From the NCBI GenBank assembly GCA_030653985.1, contig JAURYJ010000040.1, positions 24,734 to 88,733 on the forward strand: DNA of 64,000 nucleotides. Reading direction: 5' to 3'. Source of the DNA: Methylobacter sp. Lineage in GTDB: Bacteria; Pseudomonadota; Gammaproteobacteria; Methylococcales; Methylomonadaceae. Shown here piece after piece: positions 25,275 through 34,124 of this stretch; the stretch's first letter is position 1, and each line of letters starts with the position of its first letter. A program made the position numbers and the translations under genes. The notes beneath the pieces were generated by a model. That model searched no databases and was not told the DNA's origin. It worked only from the letters and a program-made list of their open reading frames with translations.

Positions 25275-26969
25275 TCACAAACGATAAAGCGGTTCCAATT
25301 TGTCATCGTCGGTAGCGGCTATTTTTTCTCTGGCTTTATTTTCAATAAATGCCTGAAACAGCTTTTTTCCCTGCCACTGCTCTACGCCCTTGCCATATAA
25401 AACCTGATTCAAATGCAGGATTTCATCCCTTAACCTGGCATCGCTTTCTGCGGCGATTGCACCCAGGTTGGCCGCATCAGACTTTTGTCGTCCCCATGCC
25501 AACAAGGCATCTTTGGCCGCTACCGCATTATTCTCGGCACAGGCTTTTTTCAGGCTTTTGACGCTAGCTTCCAAGCCTATTTCCCGCTCGTTGTTTTCCA
25601 TTACCGGTTTTTTAGCCGGACGCTTAACCAGAAAATAGATCAATGTTGCCAACCAGCCTAACCCTAGAAATACCGATGCCCATAGCCAGATATTTTGCTG
25701 TTGCGGCTGGTTGATAATCGGCGTGGCTTGTTCGACTTTTTGCTGTTGTTGCGCCGTCGCCGGGGCTACGGGAACAGCCACGTCCGGCAGGATTCCCGCC
25801 GCCTCAAGCGCCGTGATCGTGGTTTCCGGAATTTTGGCTATTTCCATTTTTTGGCTTCGACTGTTAAACCAGGGGATTTCAATCGCCGGTAATTTATAGA
25901 ATCCCGCTTTAGATGGAATGACGGCAATTTTTTCTTCCCGGAAAGCAATCAACCCATCCGGTTTTTTCTGCTCGCGCAAGACCGGCTGATCGGGATAGGT
26001 TTTCAGCTGCTCGTCAGTTTTTCCGGCATTTAACTCGGGCAATTGGCCGACTGTCGTGCCTTTTGCCAACAGCGTCAAGGTTCGGGTCAAAGGTTCGCCG
26101 ACTTTCATTTGCTGGTTATCGCCCGACCATTCTTCCTTTAACACCAGTTGTTCCGCTGACAACCAATGCTGTCCGGTAAACGTTGCCGGAACAGGCTTCA
26201 CCTCAAGCGTCACCGCTTTGGATAAAACCTTTTTGGTTCGGGTCGTCCGAGAGCTAAAAAAGCCGTTAAAATCCGGGCGGCTATTAGCCACAACCTCGGC
26301 GGTTAATACCAGCGGCTTGATACTAACTGAACCGCTTTTTTGCGGAAAAATCGCATACTTACGCTCGGTAACCAGGTAATTCACTCCGTTGATCTGGGTA
26401 TTGTAATTACTGTCATCACCCAGCTTTTCAATCACCGCGTCACCCAGTTCCGGTTCATTCAACGCGGCCTGAGTAATATCGACTCTTCTATATAAGCGCA
26501 CACTAAACAGAACTTGGGATTGCACATAAGGGCTTTCAGGGGTCGCCTCAACTTCCAGAAACAAATCATCGTCGGTATCGACGGCTTTATTGACCGTCGC
26601 CTCAGTAACCAGAATAGGTGTTGGCTGACTAACATCATCGCCAAACTTCACCTCCGGAACAATCAAACTGCCGGAATGTTTAGCCATCACGTTAAGCGTC
26701 CACTGTATAGTCCTACTGGACTGCCCGTTGACCCAGGATGAATTGCTGCTCTGGCTTTGACCGAGTATCTCGAAATCCTGTTCCAGCGGGGTGAAATCGG
26801 GGTCTTTATCCGGCGCGTCATTGGCCGTAAAAATGATCTGAAAGGATTCATTAACACTAACAGGATTGCGATCGAACGACACGCTGATTTGTGCCGCAAG
26901 TACGTTGGCGGGCACGAAAATCAACAGCAATAGAAGAAAAAATATTTTTTTTATAGCGCTCATGTTCAT
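25275..26969 (-). CDS. batD: BatD family protein
   Basis: 564 aa from an ATG at 26969 preceded by GAAGAAA; the frame upstream runs into a repeat and is not counted. A signal peptide (MNMSAIKKIFFLLLLLIFVPANVLA) is followed by Ig-like periplasmic domains with the BatD pattern VNESFQIIFTAND and SSNSSWVNGQSSRTIQWTL, then a transmembrane segment (IWLWASVFLGLGWLATLIYFLV) and a charged cytoplasmic tail. It is the last gene of a MoxR/Bat operon, thought to be a membrane chaperone or stress complex. A 218-bp gap with a structured repeat separates it from batB. Confidence 0.88.
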   Translation of the reverse strand: MNMSAIKKIFFLLLLLIFVPANVLAAQISVSFDRNPVSVNESFQIIFTANDAPDKDPDFTPLEQDFEILGQSQSSNSSWVNGQSSRTIQWTLNVMAKHSGSLIVPEVKFGDDVSQPTPILVTEATVNKAVDTDDDLFLEVEATPESPYVQSQVLFSVRLYRRVDITQAALNEPELGDAVIEKLGDDSNYNTQINGVNYLVTERKYAIFPQKSGSVSIKPLVLTAEVVANSRPDFNGFFSSRTTRTKKVLSKAVTLEVKPVPATFTGQHWLSAEQLVLKEEWSGDNQQMKVGEPLTRTLTLLAKGTTVGQLPELNAGKTDEQLKTYPDQPVLREQKKPDGLIAFREEKIAVIPSKAGFYKLPAIEIPWFNSRSQKMEIAKIPETTITALEAAGILPDVAVPVAPATAQQQQKVEQATPIINQPQQQNIWLWASVFLGLGWLATLIYFLVKRPAKKPVMENNEREIGLEASVKSLKKACAENNAVAAKDALLAWGRQKSDAANLGAIAAESDARLRDEILHLNQVLYGKGVEQWQGKKLFQAFIENKAREKIAATDDDKLEPLYRL

Positions 26970-27002
26970 CAAATTTCTTCGCTGATCTGAAACCTCCCCT
27001 TT

Positions 27003-27151
27003 TAAGGGGATTATTTGAATTTGACAACGATGCATTGGCATCGTTGTCCTTTTTGGTAACCTCCTCGTTCACGGGGAGGAACAATCCGCCGGCCTCTATC
27101 CGTCGGCGGGTGTCACTCGATGGATGAGGTCGGGTGTGGATTGAAACATCA
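27003..27151 (-). repeat. Structured ~148-bp intergenic repeat, copy B (inverted relative to copy A)
   Basis: Read on the minus strand it starts ATGTTTCAATCCACACCCGA and shares CCGCCGAC...GGCGG, CTCCCCGTGAACGAGGAG and AAAAAGGACAACGATGC with the copy at 11494. It adds a perfect ACAACGATGC/GCATCGTTGT stem and CCCCTT/AAGGGG. It lies inside the Bat operon between batB and batD. Confidence 0.75.
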
Positions 27152-27186
27152 TTTTGATTAATCAACTGATATTTTAAGAAAACCGC

Positions 27187-28980
27187 CTACCAACCGTCGG
27201 CATCCCCCGTTGTTTGTCGACCTCGCTGCCCATATTGATATTTAAATTTACGTTTTAACAAACCGGCAGGATCGTCGGGAATTCGTTTGAGCCATTGTTC
27301 GTTGGCTTGCTGTTGTTCATCCGATAGCTCGGGCGTTACAGCTGCTTGTTCTTTACCTTGCTTGTTAGCTTCGCCTTTGTCCTGCTCGGCTTGTTCAGGC
27401 TCTGAGGCTTCCGGCTTTTTTTCCTCGGCTTTATTTTGCTGCTGATTTTCTTCCGACTGTTGCTGATCCGATGGCTTCTGCTCAGGTTTTTGTTCGGGCT
27501 TTTCCTCATTTTTATCTTTATCCGATTTCTGCTCGCCTGACTTTTCCGGTTTTTCGCCCTCCTTGTTTTGCTCAGAATCGCCTTTAGCTTGCTGTTTCTC
27601 GTCCTTTTGCTGTTTTTGTTGTTCCAGTGCTTTTTCTACGACAGTCTTGTTGTGTTTGGCGTCGCTATCGTTAGGATTCATAGTCAGCGCTTTGTCGTAG
27701 GCTTTTATAGCCTCTTCCAACTGACCGGCTTTCGCCAGCGCATTGCCCTGATTGTAAGCGCTGCTGCTAGACTTGCTGCTTTTCAAGCTTTCCAGCGCCT
27801 TGTCATACTCACCGGCTTTATAGTGCGCCGCCGCTTTCCAGTCCGGGTTTGCAAATTGCTCCGCCGCCTTGGCATAATCCTGTTTTTTATAAGCCTGCTG
27901 AGCCTGTTGGTCTTTGGTCTGCCATAAATCCTGCCAGCCCAACGCATAACTGTTTTTAGGCAAGGGCAAGATCAGCAGTAAGGCAAAACATAACAGGCCT
28001 TTTCTGAACGTCAGCGCGGCCAGCGGCAAGACCAGCAATAATAACCAGGGGCCTTTATCCGCCCATTGATCCAATAATAACGTGCTGTTTTCGTTGCCAG
28101 ACTGCTTTACCGGTCTATCCAGGGTTGCCTGTATGGTTTGCATGTCGGAGTCATCTGTCGTTATGGTTTGATAAATGCCGTTACCTGCCTGAGCCAATTT
28201 CGATAACTCATGGGAATTTAATTTAGGCACCACTATAGTACCTTGCCCGTCTTTAAGAAATCCGCCTTCAGGCAACGCTACCGGTGCGCCGCCATCGGTG
28301 CCGACACCCAATATTGACAGCGAGTACTTATCCAATAATTTTACTGCGGGCAAGGTTTTATCGACATCAACACCATCGGTAACCAACAATATCTGGCCTT
28401 TTTGCAGACCGGCCTGCTTGAACAATTTAACGGCTTTGTTCAATGCCGACACCGTATTACTGCCCTGGCTGGGCATAATATCGGTATTTAATGCCGACAA
28501 CTGGCTGTCAATGGTCTCGGTATCATCGGTTAGCGGCGTAACGGTAAAGGCATCACCGGCATAAACCAGCAACGCGGTCTGGCCGTCTTTGCGCTGCTTT
28601 AGCATATCGGCGATTTTGTATCTCGCCATAATCAAACGACTGGGTTTGATATCGGCGGCATCCATGGAACGGGATAAATCCAGAACAATGACCAGCGCCG
28701 AATCGTTTCTAAATACCGGCGATGGCAGTCGTTCCCAAGTTGGTCCGGCCAGCGCAATAATCACCAGCAGGGCGGCGATGGCACCGGCTGTTAACGGCCA
28801 ACGGCTTTGCTTGCCCTGTTTTTCCTGCAACAGATACGGCAATAATGCGGCGTCGCATACGGCCGACCAGTTGCCTTGCGCCAACTTGTTTCTGAGCATT
28901 AACACCACGATCACCAGAAAAGGTAAACCGGCCAATAACCAGTACGACCTGATAAAATGAAACTCGACTAGGTTCATCAC
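27187..28980 (-). CDS. VWA-TPR protein (BatB-BatC fusion type)
   Basis: 597 aa. Two N-terminal transmembrane segments flank a cytoplasmic part leading to a von Willebrand A domain with a MIDAS motif (VIVLDLSRSMDAADI, DxSxS). A third transmembrane stretch follows near 310-340 (PWLLLLVLPLAALTF). Then come TPR repeats (KAGQLEEAIKAYDKALTMNPNDSDAKHN) and a long Q/E/K/P-rich low-complexity tail. Many bacteria carry BatB and BatC as separate proteins. The ATG overlaps the batA stop. The operon setting suggests a membrane-bound partner of the MoxR ATPase. Confidence 0.87.
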   Translation of the reverse strand: MMNLVEFHFIRSYWLLAGLPFLVIVVLMLRNKLAQGNWSAVCDAALLPYLLQEKQGKQSRWPLTAGAIAALLVIIALAGPTWERLPSPVFRNDSALVIVLDLSRSMDAADIKPSRLIMARYKIADMLKQRKDGQTALLVYAGDAFTVTPLTDDTETIDSQLSALNTDIMPSQGSNTVSALNKAVKLFKQAGLQKGQILLVTDGVDVDKTLPAVKLLDKYSLSILGVGTDGGAPVALPEGGFLKDGQGTIVVPKLNSHELSKLAQAGNGIYQTITTDDSDMQTIQATLDRPVKQSGNENSTLLLDQWADKGPWLLLLVLPLAALTFRKGLLCFALLLILPLPKNSYALGWQDLWQTKDQQAQQAYKKQDYAKAAEQFANPDWKAAAHYKAGEYDKALESLKSSKSSSSAYNQGNALAKAGQLEEAIKAYDKALTMNPNDSDAKHNKTVVEKALEQQKQQKDEKQQAKGDSEQNKEGEKPEKSGEQKSDKDKNEEKPEQKPEQKPSDQQQSEENQQQNKAEEKKPEASEPEQAEQDKGEANKQGKEQAAVTPELSDEQQQANEQWLKRIPDDPAGLLKRKFKYQYGQRGRQTTGDADGW

Positions 28981-29954
28981 AATCGTACCTTCGACAAAGC
29001 AATAACCGCCGCCAGAGCCAATGCCAGCGACAACGGCCAGTGATACAATTCGCTGCGAGGTCTGAAATATTGTTTATCTTTTTCCACCGGTTCCAGTTCG
29101 TCCAGTCTCATGTAGATATTATTGAGCTCATCGGTGTTTCTGGCACGGTAATATTGGCCGCCGGTACTTTCGGCAATCTTGATCAGGGTTTTCTCGTCCA
29201 GATCGACGGAGGGATTAACCTTGCGGTTGCCAAAAAAACTGCGCACGATCATTTCGTCTGCGCCTATGCCGATCGTGTAAATTTTCAGATGATTGGCTGC
29301 GGCCAATTCGGCGGCCTTTAACGGTGAGACTTCGCCGGCAGTATTGGCGCCGTCAGTCATCAACACCAGGACCCGGCTGTTGGTCTGCTCGTTTTTAAGA
29401 CGCTTGACCGCCAAGCCGATCGCATCGCCGATCGCGGTATTGTCTCCTGCCAAGCCGATGACAGACTCATTTAACAAGGTCATCACGGTTTTTCGGTCAA
29501 AGGTTAACGGGGTTTGCAAATAGGCTTGGGTGCCGAACAGGATCAAGCCCACCCGGTCGCCGACACGCCGGTTGATAAAATCTCCGGCAACGCCTTTGGC
29601 GGCTGTCAGCCGGTCAACAGCCCGCTGGTTAACCACAAAATCCTGTTCTTCCATACTGCCGGACAAGTCCACCGCCAGCATTAAGTCCCGGCCGCTGACC
29701 GCCTGTTCAATCGGCTCACCGAGCCATTGCGGGCGAGCACAGGAGATGACCAGTAACAACCAGGCAAGCACCGTCAGCCATAACGGCCACGCTTGGGATT
29801 GGACAACAGCCCGGGTTTCGACAGCGGAAAAATCGTCTAAAAACGGCACTTTTAATGCCGCCTGTTCTACCGGGCTATTGGCCGGAAGCAGCCAACGGAT
29901 TAATAAAGGTAAGGGTAAAGCGGCCAATAACCAAGGCCATTCAAAGTGAATCAT
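28977..29954 (-). CDS. batA: VWA domain protein BatA
   Basis: 325 aa with two N-terminal hydrophobic segments (FEWPWLLAALPLPLLIRWLLP; LWLTVLAWLLLVISCARP), a VWA domain with MIDAS DLSGSMEEQDFV and VLVLMTDGANTAG, and a C-terminal transmembrane helix (LYHWPLSLALALAAVIALS). It is a typical aerotolerance-type BatA. It overlaps the genes on both sides by 4 bp within the MoxR operon. Confidence 0.9.
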   Translation of the reverse strand: MIHFEWPWLLAALPLPLLIRWLLPANSPVEQAALKVPFLDDFSAVETRAVVQSQAWPLWLTVLAWLLLVISCARPQWLGEPIEQAVSGRDLMLAVDLSGSMEEQDFVVNQRAVDRLTAAKGVAGDFINRRVGDRVGLILFGTQAYLQTPLTFDRKTVMTLLNESVIGLAGDNTAIGDAIGLAVKRLKNEQTNSRVLVLMTDGANTAGEVSPLKAAELAAANHLKIYTIGIGADEMIVRSFFGNRKVNPSVDLDEKTLIKIAESTGGQYYRARNTDELNNIYMRLDELEPVEKDKQYFRPRSELYHWPLSLALALAAVIALSKVRL

Positions 29955-30421
29955 GATTTTGCCTGGGCTTTAAGCCAGTCTTCGCATAGCTCGATTAGTT
30001 GGGAAATTTCCAGTTCTGTAGACGGCGTTTTTCGATAGGGCGCGTCCGCCAAAAGTTGACCGACGCCCTCACTGAACGGCAACCCTTTTACCGAAGTGTC
30101 GAGAAATTCCAGCCATTGCCGTCCGGTCAATCCGGCGGCCTTTGCCCGAGGCGATACGCTGATCGCTACGCGCCTGAGTAGTACCGAAACAGCGCATAAT
30201 TTTTGAAGGTTATCCCGCGTAGTGTCATGTTTGATTTGAATCAATATTTTTCTGGCCGTTTTAAGCGCGGTCTTGCGGCTCAACTTTTTATATAGCCAGA
30301 TAAAGAAAATAATCAGCAACGGAGTTAATACCGCCAAGATCCACCAGCCGATAGCCGGAGGCCACCAGGCTATGACTTCGGGTTCGTGGATGTCTTTTAA
30401 ATCAAGAAGAGTAGGATTCAT
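29951..30421 (-). CDS. DUF4381 membrane protein
   Basis: 156 aa with one transmembrane helix (WWPPAIGWWILAVLTPLLIIFFIWLY) after LLDLKDIHEPE and a helical cytoplasmic domain containing LTGRQWLEFLD and LIELCEDWLKA. This is the DUF4381 layout found between the DUF58 and VWA genes in MoxR operons. Function is unknown beyond membership of that complex. Translation is coupled to batA by a 4-bp overlap. Confidence 0.85.
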   Translation of the reverse strand: MNPTLLDLKDIHEPEVIAWWPPAIGWWILAVLTPLLIIFFIWLYKKLSRKTALKTARKILIQIKHDTTRDNLQKLCAVSVLLRRVAISVSPRAKAAGLTGRQWLEFLDTSVKGLPFSEGVGQLLADAPYRKTPSTELEISQLIELCEDWLKAQAKS

Positions 30422-31390
30422 TTATCGTAAACGTTGTAGCGGATCGTCGGTGGTACTGCATTGAATAAAGGCCAGACCCAATTTTTTTGCTATCTGCTCC
30501 AGCTGATACAGCCGCTGGGTAAAATGTTGTTGATATTTTAATAGTCGCTGCCGATCGCCGGTATCAATTACCACATCACGCTGCTCGTCGATCGCCGCGC
30601 CTGTTCCTGAGAGGCTTGCGGCATACACACCATCCGTGGCGATAAAGCGATAGCGGCCTTTTTCCGGCAAATGACTTTCCAGCGGATCGTAGACAAAAAT
30701 CAACACCACCTCGCAATGTCGGGACAGCTTTGCCAGATAGCTTTCAACTTGATCATTCATGCCACGAAAATCGCTGATCATATAAACCCGACTGCCGGGG
30801 CGGGCATGCTGCATAAGCCTTGCCAGCACCTGTTCCAGCGTAATTGTGGCGGTAACTTTGTCATCATCACCTTGGTTACTGATTGTGTTTAAAAACCGCA
30901 ATACGGCATGTCGGCCATTTTGCGGTTTTAATTCCCGACACATTGTGTCGGTAAATATCTGCCCGCCAATTCTGTCGCCATGATGCTGAGCCGCCCATGC
31001 CAGCAAACCGGCTAGCTTGGCTGCCAGTACCGATTTAAAAACACCGCGTGTCGCAAAATGCATCGCAAGGCGGTTATCCACAGAAATAAATACCGGTCTT
31101 TCGCGCTCTTCCCGAAACACCTTAGTATGGGTTTTTCCGGTGCGCGCCGTGACCCGCCAATCGATGCTGCGGATGTCATCGCCTGCTTGGTAAATTCTGG
31201 CTTCTTCAAACTCCATGCCGCGACCTTTAAACCGGGACACATAAGCTCCGCTTTGTCCGGAGCGTATAGCTGAATGTTTCAAGTTTAATCCGGCTGCCGG
31301 TCTGGCCAAATCGATCAGCGTTTTTAACGACACTGAAACCAATTCACTGGCGAAGGCCTTAGCTAGGCCTGCTTTTTTAGCAAAAAACAT
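30422..31390 (-). CDS. DUF58 domain protein of the MoxR operon
   Basis: 322 aa. The DUF58 signature GRGMEFEEARIYQAGDDIRS continuing IDWRVTARTGKTHTKVF is at about 55-95, followed by a VWA-like fold (PVFISVDNRLAM, SRVYMISDFRGM). It is stop-start adjacent to moxR. At about residues 250-264, between GRYRFIA and the conserved QRDVVIDTGDRQ, sits a 15-residue insert (TDGVYAASLSGTGAA region) encoded by the 45-bp repeat. This loop normally joins the two directly, so the repeat has added length without breaking the protein. Confidence 0.88.
   Translation of the reverse strand: MFFAKKAGLAKAFASELVSVSLKTLIDLARPAAGLNLKHSAIRSGQSGAYVSRFKGRGMEFEEARIYQAGDDIRSIDWRVTARTGKTHTKVFREERERPVFISVDNRLAMHFATRGVFKSVLAAKLAGLLAWAAQHHGDRIGGQIFTDTMCRELKPQNGRHAVLRFLNTISNQGDDDKVTATITLEQVLARLMQHARPGSRVYMISDFRGMNDQVESYLAKLSRHCEVVLIFVYDPLESHLPEKGRYRFIATDGVYAASLSGTGAAIDEQRDVVIDTGDRQRLLKYQQHFTQRLYQLEQIAKKLGLAFIQCSTTDDPLQRLR
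30599..30643 (-). repeat. 45-bp in-frame element, copy 5 (in the DUF58 gene)
   Basis: On the minus strand ATCGCCACGGATGGTGTGTA then TGCCGCAA, followed by an imperfect hairpin GCCT...AGGC. Sense orientation; read in the same frame as in gspJ (GVYAAS), differing from glnE. Confidence 0.8.
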
Positions 31391-32382
31391 TACGGTACAG
31401 CAACTCTGGCAATCAATTCTTTAATAACATGATCCGTAGTAATGCCTTCCGCCTCGGCTTCATATGACAATATCAACCGATGTCGCAATACATCAAAGGC
31501 CATATCCTGAATATCTTCCGGGCTAACAAAATCGCGTTGCGCCAACCAGGCTTTAGCTCTGGAACAGCGATCCAGCGCTATGCTGGCTCTAGGGCTTGCA
31601 CCATATTGCAACCAGGCGGCCAGATCCTCTCCATAAGCCGCAGGATTACGGGTAGCTAAAATAATTTGCAGTAAATAGTTTTCAAGACTTTCTGCCATAT
31701 GCAAATCCAGCACCTCATGACGTGCGGCAAATAAGGTCTTTTGCTCAAGCGGCTCGAACTGATCGCCATTTCTTACCGAACCGGAACGGGCTTCGGTTCT
31801 GGCCAAATGTAAAATACTTTTTTCATGTTCCGCTTTCGGATAATCAATTTTTATATGCAGCAAAAAACGATCCAGTTGGGCTTCCGGGAGCGGATAAGTG
31901 CCTTCCTGCTCAATTGGATTTTGCGTTGCCATCACCATAAATAATTTCGGCAGCGGATAAGTCGCCTGACCTACGGTTATTTGCCGCTCGGCCATCGCTT
32001 CGAGTAACGCCGCCTGTACTTTCGCCGGTGATCGGTTGATTTCATCAGCCAGTATCAAATTATGAAACAAAGGCCCTTTTTGAAATTCAAAAGTACCTTG
32101 CTGGGGACGGTAAATTTCAGTGCCGGTTAAATCGGCAGGCAATAAATCCGGGGTGAACTGTACCCGATGAAAGTCTCCCTGTATGCCTTTGCTTAATACA
32201 TTGATCGCTCGGGTCTTGGCAAGTCCCGGAGCGCCTTCAACCAGAATATGACCATCGGACAACAGACCAATCAACATCCGTTCGACCAGCACATCCTGCC
32301 CTATAATCTCTTGATTAATATAGTTTTTCAACCGAATTAATGCGGGTTGAACGGTATTTTTATCGCCGTTTTTTTCTAACAT
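31390..32382 (-). CDS. MoxR family AAA+ ATPase
   Basis: 330 aa. Walker A is GAPGLAKTRAIN, Walker B ILADEINRSPAKVQAALLEAM, sensor motif ATQNPIEQEGTYPLPEAQLDRF, and the C-terminal lid RHRLILSYEAEAEG. MoxR ATPases are chaperone-like and work with VWA partners such as those encoded downstream (DUF58, DUF4381, BatA, BatB, BatD). It is the first gene of the operon and its promoter must lie in the origin-like gap to the right. No methanol dehydrogenase genes adjoin, so a specific role in that enzyme's maturation is not supported here. Confidence 0.93.
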   Translation of the reverse strand: MLEKNGDKNTVQPALIRLKNYINQEIIGQDVLVERMLIGLLSDGHILVEGAPGLAKTRAINVLSKGIQGDFHRVQFTPDLLPADLTGTEIYRPQQGTFEFQKGPLFHNLILADEINRSPAKVQAALLEAMAERQITVGQATYPLPKLFMVMATQNPIEQEGTYPLPEAQLDRFLLHIKIDYPKAEHEKSILHLARTEARSGSVRNGDQFEPLEQKTLFAARHEVLDLHMAESLENYLLQIILATRNPAAYGEDLAAWLQYGASPRASIALDRCSRAKAWLAQRDFVSPEDIQDMAFDVLRHRLILSYEAEAEGITTDHVIKELIARVAVP

Positions 32383-32957
32383 AGTTGTTCTGACATGATG
32401 AGGTTATTAATCTTAAACGCAGTACGAAAGCCATACACATTAAGCACTAAACGGGGTTTTATCTGACCAAATTTATTATCGGTAAGTCATCTTTTCAACA
32501 AAAGGTTACCTATTTTATACAGTTATTGGCCAAGACAACATAGGGTAAATCTGTTAAAAAACTCTTAATAAGTTGTGGATAACGCTATGGATAACTTTAG
32601 CTTGTTAGTTATCCACAACCCACCCACAGCATGTGGATAACCTTAAACCCATCTTACTCCTCACTATAACAAATTGATTTAATTATTAAAAAATGACTTA
32701 TCAACAGGATCATACTGGCTTAATAGTAATAATAGCTTTTAAATATTTTTAATTTATTATTATTAATTCAAACAAAATATCTGTTATCCACAACGCTTCT
32801 ATGATTAATTTTTTAAATCAGTAACTTATAGCTTATCAGGGCTTAGTAGAAAATATTAAGTATCTAATTTATAATGAATTGTTTTTTAATCTGCTTGTCT
32901 TTACCAAACATGAATTAGTTAAATAATTCGACCGGCTCATCACCTTTAATGACATAA
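32383..32957. other. Probable chromosomal replication origin (oriC)
   Basis: 575-bp AT-rich gap between the divergent moxR operon and the SDR gene. It contains four exact DnaA boxes TTATCCACA: 32574-32582 (minus), 32609-32617 (plus), 32632-32640 (minus) and 32784-32792 (plus), plus one-mismatch boxes at 32586-32594 and 32698-32706. Long A/T-only stretches (about 32675-32780 and 32800-32890) could serve as the unwinding element. Genes to the left run mostly leftwards. The rpmH-dnaA gap lacks such a cluster. Confidence 0.75.
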
Positions 32958-33791
32958 ATGAAACCATCTAAAACAATATTAATCACCGGTTGCTCTACCG
33001 GCATTGGTTACGCTACTGCTATAGAATTAAAAAATCGTGGTTACAATGTTATTGCTACGGCAAGAAAACAGGCCGATGTGTCTCGTTTACAACAGCAAGG
33101 TTTTACTGCAATACAACTGGATTTGGCTGACAGTAACAGCATTCAACAAGCGGTTAATTTGGCAGTTCAATTAACCGCTGGAAAAATTGATGCCTTATTC
33201 AACAATGGTGCTTTTGGTCAACCCGGTGCTGTTGAGGATTTAACGCGCGATGTACTCAGATTTCAGTTTGAAACCAATCTGTTTGGCACTCATGAACTGA
33301 CCAATCTGATCATACCCCTGATGCGTAAACAAGGGCATGGACGGATTATCTATAACAGTTCAATTTTGGGACTTGTCGCGATGCCTTATAGGGGAGCTTA
33401 TAATGCTAGCAAGTTTGCTCTGGAAGGTTTGGCTGATACCCTGCGCCTGGAGCTTTACGGTACTAATATTCATATTTCACTAATTGAACCTGGGCCAATC
33501 CTAAGTGACTTTAGAAAAAATGCTTTTGCCCTGTATAAAAAAAATATAGACCCAACGCACAGCTACCATAATCAAACCTATAAAATCATGGAAGTACGCT
33601 TACAAAAAGAAGGAGCCGCAGCGCCTTTTACCTTACCGGCTTTTGCGGTTACCCAAAAAGTCATCCACGCACTGGAAGCGAAGCATCCTAAAATGCGTTA
33701 TTACGTTACTTTTCCGACTTATCTATTTGCCGTTCTTAAACGCATTCTGCCCATGTCCTGGCTCGATGCTTTACTCAAAAAGGTTCAATAA
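32958..33791 (+). CDS. Short-chain dehydrogenase/reductase
   Basis: 277 aa Rossmann-fold SDR. The cofactor motif is TGCSTGIGYATAIEL at residues 9-23, followed by NNGAFG (the NNAG element), the catalytic Ser in YNSSILG and the YNASK motif (YxxxK). The C-terminal extension IEPGPILSDFRKNAF is usual for classical SDRs acting on hydrophobic or sugar substrates. The substrate cannot be told from sequence. It is the first plus-strand gene right of the probable origin and its stop abuts the next start. Confidence 0.88.
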   Translation: MKPSKTILITGCSTGIGYATAIELKNRGYNVIATARKQADVSRLQQQGFTAIQLDLADSNSIQQAVNLAVQLTAGKIDALFNNGAFGQPGAVEDLTRDVLRFQFETNLFGTHELTNLIIPLMRKQGHGRIIYNSSILGLVAMPYRGAYNASKFALEGLADTLRLELYGTNIHISLIEPGPILSDFRKNAFALYKKNIDPTHSYHNQTYKIMEVRLQKEGAAAPFTLPAFAVTQKVIHALEAKHPKMRYYVTFPTYLFAVLKRILPMSWLDALLKKVQ

Positions 33792-33982
33792 TGCACGATT
33801 TAACTGAAATTATTATCGTTTGCCCGTATTGCGGTGAATCCCTGGATGTATTGGTAGACACCAGTTCCGGGCCTCAGCAATATTACGAAGACTGTTCGGT
33901 TTGCTGTGCGCCGATTTTATTTATTGTGTCCGAAGATCATGCAGGAGAAATTTTTATTGATGTTAAGCGCGATGATGAATAA
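33791..33982 (+). CDS. CPXCG-motif cysteine-rich zinc-ribbon protein
   Basis: 63 aa. Two cysteine pairs, CPYCGES near the N-terminus and CSVCCAPI in the middle, form a small zinc ribbon, and the acidic C-terminus (FIDVKRDDE) completes the known CPXCG family pattern. Function of the family is unknown. The ATG overlaps the last base of the SDR stop, so it is co-translated with the SDR. Confidence 0.85.
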   Translation: MHDLTEIIIVCPYCGESLDVLVDTSSGPQQYYEDCSVCCAPILFIVSEDHAGEIFIDVKRDDE

Positions 33983-34124
33983 TTCCCATTAACCTCGAAT
34001 TCGCTTTTTTATGTGCTAGAATGAGGTGCGGTATTAGTTATTCATTATGTTGCTTTTTTGCAAAAAATCACATTTTAATAGTTATGCTGAATACATTAAA
34101 TATCAACAATATAGGTTTAATCTG

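Noticed and set aside
31390..32382. MoxR as the methanol dehydrogenase activation ATPase
   Set aside because: No mxaFJGI genes adjoin; operon content (DUF58, DUF4381, BatA, BatB/TPR, BatD) is the general Bat type found in many non-methylotrophs.
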